From assembly GCA_023424355.1 (NCBI GenBank), contig JAFAEA010000401.1, forward strand, positions 1-7,917: a stretch of 7,917 nucleotides of DNA. The letters run 5' to 3'. This document shows, piece by piece, positions 1 through 4,626 of this stretch. A model generated the notes under the pieces. That model did no database searches. It was not told the DNA's origin and worked only from the letters and a program-made list of their open reading frames with translations. Position 1 is the first letter of the stretch. Each line of letters opens with the position of its first letter. The position numbers and the translations under genes are program-made. Source of the DNA: Chloroflexota bacterium (lineage in GTDB: Bacteria; Chloroflexota; Chloroflexia; Thermomicrobiales; UBA6265).

Positions 1-718
1 CGAAGTGCTGGGTGAGCACTGCCACCACAATCCGCTGCTTCTCGCCGATGATCACACCGCAATCGTGATTGATGCCTTCGATGGTCCCGGTTTTGCCCGC
101 GTATTCGACATCGTCCGGCAGGTGACGGGCGAGGCGATCGCGGTGCTGCTGATCCGCGAGGCACTGGCGCATCCAGGCGCAGAGTTCCGGGGTAGCGATC
201 TCATCCTTGTAGATCGCCTCGAGGATATTTACCAATCCGGCCGCGGTAGCGCGGTTCTTCGATGGACCCTTTGGAATATTGCGATCCATGAAGTTCCGAC
301 CCATCACCGTTTTGCCGACGTTTAGTCGCTTGCCAAGCTCATTGATTTCCGGAATTCCCACGGCGTTCATCAGCACGTTGCTGCTGGAATTATCGCTGAT
401 GGCGGTCATCAGCCAGGCGTGATCCCGCAGCGTGAGCTCGAGCTTCGCATCCAACCAGTTCACAACGCCGCTGCCGCTGAGGCGAATCTCCGGCGCGGCC
501 CCGAGGGTATCGTCCAAATTGAGGCGCCCTTCATCCACGGCCTCGGCGAGTCCGGCCAGAATCAGGATCTTGATTGTGCTGGCGCTGGGGAAATCGTGAT
601 CGGCGTTAAAGGCAACGTCATCACCATTCTCCAGATCGAGAATGGCAACACCCACCTCGGTGCTATCCGGTCTCGCATCGATGATGTCCTGAATCGCCTG
701 CCATCGGTTGGATTCCAT
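1..718 (-). CDS. Serine beta-lactamase-like hydrolase (C-terminus beyond window)
   Basis: The reading frame starts at ATG 718 and stays open to the left edge (239 residues seen). It has the landmarks of the class A beta-lactamase/PBP-like fold: SxxK as S47-T-I-K50, SDN at 108-110, and KTG at 209-211 in 'GKTGT'. These place the nucleophile, the general-base lysine and the beta-3 strand in the usual order and spacing. The omega-loop position of Glu166 does not hold glutamate: aligning 'NIP' (147-149) puts an arginine there. No signal peptide is visible; the protein begins directly with a folded-looking 'MESNRWQAIQDII'. It is therefore more likely a cytoplasmic serine hydrolase of the Beta-lactamase2 type than a resistance enzyme (inference). 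An AAGGAG Shine-Dalgarno at 724-729, 5 nt from the ATG, fixes the start. It is divergent from the SRPBCC gene. Family is confident, substrate unknown. Confidence 0.85.
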   Translation of the reverse strand, partial: MESNRWQAIQDIIDARPDSTEVGVAILDLENGDDVAFNADHDFPSASTIKILILAGLAEAVDEGRLNLDDTLGAAPEIRLSGSGVVNWLDAKLELTLRDHAWLMTAISDNSSSNVLMNAVGIPEINELGKRLNVGKTVMGRNFMDRNIPKGPSKNRATAAGLVNILEAIYKDEIATPELCAWMRQCLADQQHRDRLARHLPDDVEYAGKTGTIEGINHDCGVIIGEKQRIVVAVLTQHF

Positions 719-802
719 TGCGTCTCCTTCTTCCACTTGCGGCTACAAATGCGACAATCGTATCAGTATCGGAATGTGCCTCCAAAAACCAAAGGGATTT
801 TC
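719..802. promoter_or_regulatory. Divergent promoter region between hydrolase and SRPBCC genes
   Basis: This 84-bp gap must hold the starts of two divergent transcripts. On the minus strand a possible promoter is TTGGAG (780-785), a 17-nt spacer and TACGAT (757-762). On the plus strand a weaker pair is TTGCGG (737-742), an 18-nt spacer and TATCAG (761-766). Both are imperfect matches to the sigma-70 consensus and overlap each other, so the two genes may compete for polymerase. No clear operator palindrome was seen. Confidence 0.3.
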
Positions 803-1264
803 ATGATCGAGACTGTGAATGCCGGCGACAAACAGGTGAGCCGCCGCGCTGTGGTGAATGCTCCCGCCGCCGTGATCTTCGAACTGGTAGCCAATCCGCA
901 TCGTCATCACGAGTTGGATGGTAGCGGCACGGTCGGTGCCAATATCTCCGGCCCCGAGCGGCTGAAGAAGGGCGATGAGTTCAGCACGCACATGAAGCAG
1001 TTCGGCATGAAGTACAAAACCACCAGCACTACGACCCGTGTGGAAGAGGATTCCGTAGTGGAGTGGCAGGTGGGAATCGGGCAGAAGTGGCGCTGGGAAC
1101 TGCGACCGCTCGGTCCGGAATCGACCGAGGTCACCGAGACCTGGGATATCAGTGAGATCCCGGGCTTCGCAGCCTTCGGGTTCAGGCTCGCCGGGATGTA
1201 TGGTCGGAACGCGCGTGGACTCGAGGAGACATTGCGCAAGCTACAGCAGAGATTTGGAGGATAA
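803..1264 (+). CDS. SRPBCC family protein (polyketide cyclase/dehydrase-like)
   Basis: A 153-residue protein with the signature of the START/Bet v1-like SRPBCC fold. An N-terminal strand 'KQVSRRAVVNAPAAVIFELV' (10-29) leads into the first helix, as in PF10604-type proteins ('...v.Ap.e.vf.lv.dp..h'). A central run of alternating strands follows (about 55-118, with 'EWQVGIGQKWRWEL' and 'TEVTETWDIS'), then a long C-terminal helix (about 125-151). These proteins bind hydrophobic ligands in an internal cavity; the ligand cannot be read from the sequence. The frame stays open upstream to 419, but that part is antisense to the hydrolase gene. ATG 803 is the first in-frame start past it and has AAAGGG at 791-796, 6 nt upstream. 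The stop is 2 nt before the next gene, so the two are probably cotranscribed. Confidence 0.85.
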   Translation: MIETVNAGDKQVSRRAVVNAPAAVIFELVANPHRHHELDGSGTVGANISGPERLKKGDEFSTHMKQFGMKYKTTSTTTRVEEDSVVEWQVGIGQKWRWELRPLGPESTEVTETWDISEIPGFAAFGFRLAGMYGRNARGLEETLRKLQQRFGG

Positions 1265-1266
1265 CG

Positions 1267-1569
1267 ATGGGCGAAATCGTGGATCGTAAGGGCAAATCGG
1301 CTGTGATTCCGGAGGCAGAGGAACTTGCGGCTGTGCTGCAATCGCTACCTGCCGGGGAGCTCTCGGATCTCGCTCAGGTGAGAAAGTCGCTCGCTGCCTC
1401 GGCGGGCGCCGAGATGTGCTGTCCGGTGACGGTGCAGCGACATCTGGTGGGGTTTAGCGAATCGGATGATGTGCCGTTCTGGCGCGTGGTGGATGCTGAG
1501 CGTCCGTTTGCGAAACGGATGGTCGGCGGTCCGGATCGCGTCCGGGAGTTGCTGGCGCACGACATCTGA
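1267..1569 (+). CDS. Short MGMT-family (alkyltransferase-like) protein
   Basis: A 100-residue protein. It resembles a little-studied group annotated as 'MGMT family protein', whose members carry a pattern like 'VIP.p.ev..lm..vP.GkL.t...iR..LA...gAdi.CP.T' followed by 'PyWR..k' and 'GG'. Here these appear as V13-I-P, 'LPAGELSDLAQVRKSLA' (27-43), 'AEMCCPVTVQRH' (48-59), 'PFWRVVD' (70-76) and 'KRMVGG' (83-88). The PCHR active-site motif of true O6-alkylguanine-DNA alkyltransferases is absent. The conserved cysteine (C51 or C52) lies elsewhere, so DNA repair should not be assumed. It is shorter than the roughly 130 residues I recall for the group. GGAGG at 1256-1260, 6 nt from ATG 1267, fixes the start. 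It follows the SRPBCC gene after 2 nt, which suggests translational coupling. Confidence 0.75.
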   Translation: MGEIVDRKGKSAVIPEAEELAAVLQSLPAGELSDLAQVRKSLAASAGAEMCCPVTVQRHLVGFSESDDVPFWRVVDAERPFAKRMVGGPDRVRELLAHDI

Positions 1570-1588
1570 ATTTGTGAACGAAATGCAG

Positions 1589-1629
1589 ACCCGCCCTGCA
1601 CAAAGCGGAGCGTTGGGCATCGGGCGGGT
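1589..1629 (+). terminator. Candidate terminator hairpin after the MGMT-like gene
   Basis: ACCCGCCC (1589-1596) pairs perfectly with GGGCGGGT (1622-1629). The stem can extend by TGC/GCA across a 2-nt bulge. It begins 20 nt after the MGMT-like stop. Only TTT follows, so the U-tract is poor. It could instead belong to the intergenic repeat that starts shortly afterwards. Confidence 0.4.
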
Positions 1630-1676
1630 TTGAGGGGCCGGTGGATCGGTCGAATCTCCGCCACCGTGGATAAAGG

Positions 1677-1779
1677 GGCGGAATTTCTCGGTTCTAAATT
1701 GGCATCTCAATGCCCGGGCGATTCGCGCGATTGTTTTTTGGACAATCGGTCCCTCCGCGCGCGAAGCCCGAGCCTACCA
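1677..1779. repeat. Intergenic repeat, copy A
   Basis: This roughly 100-bp stretch in the gap between the MGMT-like gene and the nitroreductase stop matches copy B (2537-2630) in the same orientation. Shared blocks, in order, are AATTGG (1697-1702), TGCCCGGGC (1711-1719), CGCGC and TTGT, TGGACAAT (1739-1746), CTCCGCGCGC (1753-1762) and AGCCCGAGCCTACCA (1765-1779). Small indels separate the blocks. It also holds GGCGGAATTTC (1677-1687), repeated exactly at 2650-2660. No ORF with coding character is present. It is probably a dispersed non-coding repeat of this genome. Confidence 0.65.
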
Positions 1780-1789
1780 CGGGCGCACG

Positions 1790-2320
1790 TTACCGACTGC
1801 GGTTTCCGAACGTGTTGTAACTCACGATTTCTTCCATCGCCTTCCGACCGCCGCTGCCTTTGCTGCCGTTATCCACATCCGTCACCTTGCCAATCACCAC
1901 CAGGCTGCGGAGTGTTTCGCTTTCGGGGATCTGCATGATCTCCTTGGCTGCAGCTTTTTCCTCATCCGTGGTGTACCAGGCGGTGCCGCTGCCATAACCC
2001 AGCACATCGGCGGCGAGCATAATGCGTTCGCTCATCCGACCTTCGTCGTAGCTGTGGGAGACATTTGTATCGCCCGGTAGCACGATGGCGATGGCCACCG
2101 ATGCGTTCTCCATCCAGATGTTCAACTCGCGCACGTTGGCGAGGCGCTTGAGCTGTTCCTTGTCATCCACAACCACCAGCTGCCACGGCTGACCATTGCG
2201 AGAGCTGCCGCTCCAGCGAGCGATTTCCAGAATGTTCTGCAGATCATCGGCCGGCATGGCGGAGCCATCGAATCGTCGGGATTGGCGGAGGTTTTTCAGT
2301 GTTTTGAGGGTATCGATCAT
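1790..2320 (-). CDS. Nitroreductase family protein (FMN-dependent)
   Basis: A 176-residue protein with a full nitroreductase fold, normal length for the short single-domain members. The FMN phosphate-binding N-terminus is 'LRQSRRF' (11-17). The active-site/FMN loop is 'SGSSRNGQPW' (37-46). The mid-helix is 'MSERIMLAADVLGYGSG' (96-112), and the C-terminal FMN-contact segment is 'GGRKAMEEIV' (157-166). Such enzymes reduce nitroaromatics, quinones or other electrophiles with NAD(P)H; the natural substrate cannot be told. The start at ATG 2320 is supported by AGGAG at 2326-2330, 5 nt away. It lies between two direct copies of an intergenic repeat, about 400 bp from its nearest same-strand neighbour, and so is probably transcribed alone from the promoter at 2359-2386. 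Confidence 0.92.
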   Translation of the reverse strand: MIDTLKTLKNLRQSRRFDGSAMPADDLQNILEIARWSGSSRNGQPWQLVVVDDKEQLKRLANVRELNIWMENASVAIAIVLPGDTNVSHSYDEGRMSERIMLAADVLGYGSGTAWYTTDEEKAAAKEIMQIPESETLRSLVVIGKVTDVDNGSKGSGGRKAMEEIVSYNTFGNRSR

Positions 2321-2358
2321 TGTTTCTCCTGTTGTGTGCGCGAGATTGCGTCCCTGGC

Positions 2359-2386
2359 ATCATAGCAGATGACTAACCGATGGTAA
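2359..2386 (-). promoter_or_regulatory. Putative promoter of the nitroreductase gene
   Basis: Read on the minus strand: TTACCA (2381-2386), a 16-nt spacer, then TATGAT (2359-2364). The -10 matches the sigma-70 consensus at 5 of 6 positions and the -35 at 4 of 6. Transcription would begin near 2352, giving a leader of about 30 nt that holds the AGGAG site. Confidence 0.5.
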
Positions 2387-2432
2387 GTGCGCCCGCACCT
2401 GGATGTTCCCCCCGAAATACCGGTGGGGACTT

Positions 2433-2487
2433 GTAGGCTCGCCCAGCGCCCGCAGGCGCTACCGAAGGTAGCCGAGCCGAAGGCGAG
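2433..2487. repeat. Nested hairpin cluster in the intergenic region
   Basis: Two adjacent perfect hairpins share a GCT: AGCGCC-cgca-GGCGCT (2445-2460) and GCTACC-gaa-GGTAGC (2458-2472). They are enclosed by an outer stem that can form in two ways: GGCTCG (2436-2441) with CGAGCC (2473-2478), or CTCGCC (2438-2443) with GGCGAG (2482-2487). The layout resembles a palindromic intergenic (REP-like) unit or a small structured RNA. No coding frame explains it. The GTAGGC at its left edge (2433-2438) is inverted as GCCTAC at 2623-2628, the end of repeat copy B. Confidence 0.55.
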
Positions 2488-2536
2488 AAACGGAGTGGGC
2501 CCTTGGGCGGGCACGAGGGACCGGTGTTCCGGCCGT

Positions 2537-2630
2537 ATTTCCGCCTCCAGAATTGGTTCCCGGTGCCCGGGCCATGCGCGCTTGTCGATGCCGAAAATGG
2601 ACAATCTCCGCGCGCAGCCCGGGCCTACCA
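2537..2630. repeat. Intergenic repeat, copy B (partial third copy follows)
   Basis: Direct repeat of copy A (1677-1779). Blocks are AATTGG (2551-2556), TGCCCGGGC (2564-2572), CGCGC and TTGT, TGGACAAT (2598-2605), CTCCGCGCGC (2606-2615) and AGCCCGGGCCTACCA (2616-2630). Copy A has an extra 7 bp or so between TGGACAAT and CTCCGCGCGC. GGCGGAATTTC recurs at 2650-2660, followed by a GGTTCCCGG like the one at 2555-2563, so a partial third unit begins just downstream. The 402-bp gap 2321-2722 is thus a nitroreductase promoter, the hairpin cluster and these repeats, with no gene seen. Confidence 0.65.
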
Positions 2631-2695
2631 GTTGGTATCCAGATGTGGAGGCGGAATTTCGCCAGTCGGAATCGGTTCCCGGACACCGCCCATAC

Positions 2696-2712
2696 AGGTC
2701 TCACAGAGACCT
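2696..2712 (-). terminator. Hairpin just after the ThiY-like gene
   Basis: AGGTCTC (2706-2712, minus strand) and GAGACCT (2696-2702) form a perfect 7-bp stem with a 3-nt loop, 10 nt past the stop codon of the binding-protein gene. Position and symmetry suit a transcript end, but no U-run follows. Termination may be weak, or the hairpin may only protect the 3' end. Confidence 0.4.
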
Positions 2713-2722
2713 TAGGACGATG

Positions 2723-3763
2723 CTACCGTGGAGTGGCTTCTGGCGTGGCGGCATCGCCGGCCGGGAAGAGATCGACCCACGCATCGGCGGCCACGACATC
2801 GGCATCCAGCAGACCGGATTCCTGCATCCAGGCGGCGTAATCATCCCAGCGCTCGGAGGTTTGCGTACCCCACGCGACCTTGCCGTTATCGGTCCACATC
2901 GGTGCCAGCAGATCGAGTCCTTCTCGCTCGACCTCCTCAACCAGTTCCGGGCTTTCGGCGAGCAGGTTGGCAAGAGCCGTATCCAAATCTGCCTCGGCAT
3001 CTGCATATCCCTGTCGCAGGGCACCGAGGAAGGCGGTTACCTTTTCGGCCTGGTTCGAGACCGTATCTTCGCCAGCTACAATCACCAACTCGTAGTAATC
3101 CGGTACTCCGTTCTCTTCAACACGGAAGTACCGCACCGGGTAACCCTCGTGCTCGGCGAGGATGGTTTCGTGGGTCCAGTACACACCGATGGCGGCATCG
3201 GCGCGGCCACTGAGGATGGCTGGCATCAAATCGAAGCCGACATTCACCATCTCCACATCATCGAGTGAGAGGCCGTTGTGCTCCAGAATCGTTTTCAGGT
3301 AGGCCTCATCGCTTGGTACACCGGTCATGGCGAAGGTTTTGCCACCGAAATCGGCCGGCGATTCGATATCGCTATCTGCCAGCACCATGATCGAGTTGAG
3401 CGGATGCTGCACCATCGCCGCGATGCTCTGCACCGGCACCTCGTTTTGGCGAGCACTCAGTACCTCGGTGTGATAGGTGATGCCGAATGTATCGCGACCG
3501 GCACCAACGGTTTGAAGCACCGTGGTGGGATCGGCCGGGACAAAGATCTCGACATTCAGTCCGGCAGCCTCAAAGTATCCGTTTGCCTTGGCCATGTAGA
3601 TACCGGCGTGATTGGCATTCGGATACCAATCCAGCGCGAGGGTGACATCGGTAAGATCCTGCGCGGCACTGGCCCGATGAGCAAGTGGCGTGGCGATGGC
3701 GGCGAGACCGGCAGCCCGCACGAAGCGGCGTCGATTAATAGCGGATGAAAACAGTTTGGACAT
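2723..3763 (-). CDS. thiY: ThiY-like periplasmic thiamin-pyrimidine precursor binding protein
   Basis: A 346-residue NMT1/THI5-like (PF09084) solute-binding protein. Residues 1-34 are a Tat-type signal: 'NRRRFVRA' (10-17), a hydrophobic stretch 'AAGLAAIATPLA', then a likely cut after 'ASA'. No lipobox cysteine is present. The mature part opens with 'LALDWYPNANHAGIYMA' (42-58), matching the ThiY pattern in which W-x-P-N-x-N-H lines the pyrimidine pocket; 'PADPTT' and 'GITYHTEVL' follow. ThiY proteins bring formylaminopyrimidine, a thiamin breakdown product, to the ThiXZ transporter. The TPP riboswitch upstream supports this role strongly. The C-terminus is a low-complexity tail 'DAATPEATPR'. 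ATG 3763 has AAAGG (3772-3776) 8 nt upstream. No permease or ATPase gene adjoins it. Confidence 0.88.
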   Translation of the reverse strand: MSKLFSSAINRRRFVRAAGLAAIATPLAHRASAAQDLTDVTLALDWYPNANHAGIYMAKANGYFEAAGLNVEIFVPADPTTVLQTVGAGRDTFGITYHTEVLSARQNEVPVQSIAAMVQHPLNSIMVLADSDIESPADFGGKTFAMTGVPSDEAYLKTILEHNGLSLDDVEMVNVGFDLMPAILSGRADAAIGVYWTHETILAEHEGYPVRYFRVEENGVPDYYELVIVAGEDTVSNQAEKVTAFLGALRQGYADAEADLDTALANLLAESPELVEEVEREGLDLLAPMWTDNGKVAWGTQTSERWDDYAAWMQESGLLDADVVAADAWVDLFPAGDAATPEATPR

Positions 3764-3776
3764 GGAAAATACCTTT

Positions 3777-3871
3777 CCGATGCCTGCGCGGGCATTATCC
3801 CGATCAGGTCACATACGGTCGGCGATGGAATGATCGCCCTCTCAGCCCGGTCCTTCCGAGCTCCCGTCCGG
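3777..3871 (-). ncRNA. TPP riboswitch (THI element)
   Basis: The leader of the ThiY-like gene carries the conserved core of the thiamin pyrophosphate aptamer: 'CTGAGAGGG' (minus strand, 3837-3845), 'ACCTGATC' (3802-3809), and 'GGGATAATGCCCGCG' followed by 'CAGGCA' (3781-3801). The first block is the pyrimidine-sensor T-loop helix, and the last two form the pyrophosphate-sensor arm. The ends CCGG (3868-3871) and TCGG (3777-3780) can form P1. The gene's Shine-Dalgarno AAAGG (3772-3776) begins right after P1, and no terminator hairpin fits between the aptamer and the ATG. Control is therefore probably at translation initiation: TPP binding would stabilise P1 and reduce access to the ribosome site (inference). 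Confidence 0.95.
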
Positions 3872-3913
3872 CTATGCGGTTGGTATTTACAAGCGTAGCA
3901 TTTCAGCAATGAA

Positions 3914-3940
3914 TTGATCGGGTCGACCAAATGGTATACT
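3914..3940 (+). promoter_or_regulatory. Promoter and possible operator of the toxin-antitoxin operon
   Basis: TTGATC (3914-3919), a 15-nt spacer (short) and a strong -10 TATACT (3935-3940) lie about 25 nt before the antitoxin ATG. A perfect 8-bp palindrome GGTCGACC (3921-3928) sits between the two boxes, where a bound antitoxin dimer would block polymerase. Autoregulation is typical of such operons; its use here is inferred. The riboswitch transcript must start on the other strand in the same gap (3872-3964); I found no convincing promoter for it. Confidence 0.5.
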
Positions 3941-3964
3941 TGGGCTTGTCGAAGGAGCAGAGAT

Positions 3965-4246
3965 ATGCCACGGACACCCACACCAATGGTGAAGATAAAA
4001 CCTGAAACTCACGCCAAACTGCAGGAAATTTCCCGGGAGGACGACTCTCCGATGGGTGAAATTATCGGCGAACTTGTAGATCGTTACGAACGGGAACGGT
4101 TTTGGCGTGGTGCCAGAGAAGATCTTGCGAGGTTGCGAGAGACCCCGGCGGAATATCAGGCATATAAGGACGAGATGGCCGAATGGGACTCGCTCGCGAA
4201 TGAGAGCCTTCAGAACGAACCACCGTTTGATGCGGATGCAGAATGA
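3965..4246 (+). CDS. Antitoxin, ribbon-helix-helix-like (partner of MazF-type toxin)
   Basis: A 93-residue acidic protein. Residues 8-45 read as a ribbon-helix-helix DNA-binding module: a strand 'MVKIKPETHAKL' and two helices ('LQEISREDDSPMGEIIGELV', then 'DRYERERFWRG'). The rest resembles the C-terminus of a common antitoxin group ending in '..dP.a...y..E...WD..la..l': here 'ETPAEYQAYKDEMAEWDSLA' (59-78). This tail would wrap the toxin, and the N-terminus would bind the operon's promoter. AAGGAG at 3952-3957, 7 nt from ATG 3965, supports this start over an in-frame ATG at 3914 that overlaps the promoter. Its TGA overlaps the toxin ATG (ATGA, 4243-4246), so the two are translationally coupled. 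Confidence 0.85.
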   Translation: MPRTPTPMVKIKPETHAKLQEISREDDSPMGEIIGELVDRYERERFWRGAREDLARLRETPAEYQAYKDEMAEWDSLANESLQNEPPFDADAE

Positions 4247-4614
4247 TCAACGCCTCCGATCTTCCAAAATCGGGAGAGATTTGGAACGCGTCTCTAGATC
4301 CCATTCGCGGCGTGGAGCAGGCGGGATATCGCCCGGTTCTGGTGATCTCCAACGATTGGTTCAACCAACTGGGAACAGGATTGGTATTGGTTGCTCCAAT
4401 TACGGGAACCGATCGCAATATCCGATATCAGGTAAAGATCCCTGCCAGCGAAGGCGGAATCACAAAAGATTCGGTGGTGATGTGTGAACAGGTTCGTTCC
4501 CTGGATATCAGCAGATTCCGTAAGCGTCGCGGCACTGCTTCTTCTGAAACACTGGTGAGGGTTCGCGATGTGGTGACCATGATGATTTCGGACGATACGT
4601 TCACCGGCTGGTGA
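4243..4614 (+). CDS. mazF: MazF/PemK family endoribonuclease toxin
   Basis: A 123-residue protein of the PemK/MazF (CcdB-like fold) family, normal length. Visible motifs are the opening 'SGEIWNASLDP' (10-20), 'GVEQAGYRPVLVIS' (23-36) with the catalytic arginine expected at R30, 'LVAPITGT' (49-56) with the usual active-site threonine near T54, and 'DSVVMCEQVRSLD' (76-88), which forms the dimer/substrate edge. Members cut mRNA at short sequence motifs; the recognition site cannot be predicted here. All key residues seem intact, so the toxin is probably active. The gene follows its antitoxin with a 4-bp overlap and ends 12 nt from the convergent membrane-protein gene. Confidence 0.95.
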   Translation: MINASDLPKSGEIWNASLDPIRGVEQAGYRPVLVISNDWFNQLGTGLVLVAPITGTDRNIRYQVKIPASEGGITKDSVVMCEQVRSLDISRFRKRRGTASSETLVRVRDVVTMMISDDTFTGW

Positions 4615-4619
4615 GCCGG
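4604..4619. terminator. Hairpin across the mazF stop between convergent genes
   Basis: CCGGCT (4604-4609), loop GGTG, AGCCGG (4614-4619): a perfect 6-bp stem that includes the toxin stop codon. The two convergent genes are only 12 bp apart, so this is the only symmetric element that could separate the transcripts. Neither side has a U-tract, so intrinsic termination is doubtful. Confidence 0.3.
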
Positions 4620-4626
4620 GTAATCG

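Noticed and set aside
419..802. N-terminal extension of the SRPBCC protein by 128 residues
   Set aside because: It would be antisense to the beta-lactamase-like gene over 300 bp. The ATG at 803 has its own ribosome site and starts just before the first fold strand.
1345..1710. Minus-strand open frames opposite the MGMT-like gene and into the spacer
   Set aside because: They have no recognisable domain and run into the hairpin and repeat; the plus-strand gene has a ribosome site and a family match.
1677..2660. CRISPR array
   Set aside because: The repeated blocks are irregular in spacing and length, with indels and no uniform spacers, and no cas gene is present.
2317..2715. Several open frames of 70-95 codons in the gap upstream of the nitroreductase gene
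   Set aside because: They run through palindromic repeats, are rich in Arg, Pro and Gly from GC-rich sequence, and resemble no protein I know.
2387..3268. A 293-codon plus-strand open frame through the repeats and antisense to the ThiY-like gene
   Set aside because: It joins non-coding repeat sequence to the complement of a clear gene and has no recognisable domain or ribosome site.
3278..3748. A 156-codon plus-strand open frame antisense to the 5' half of the ThiY-like gene
   Set aside because: It is a shadow of the binding-protein gene, with no domain of its own.
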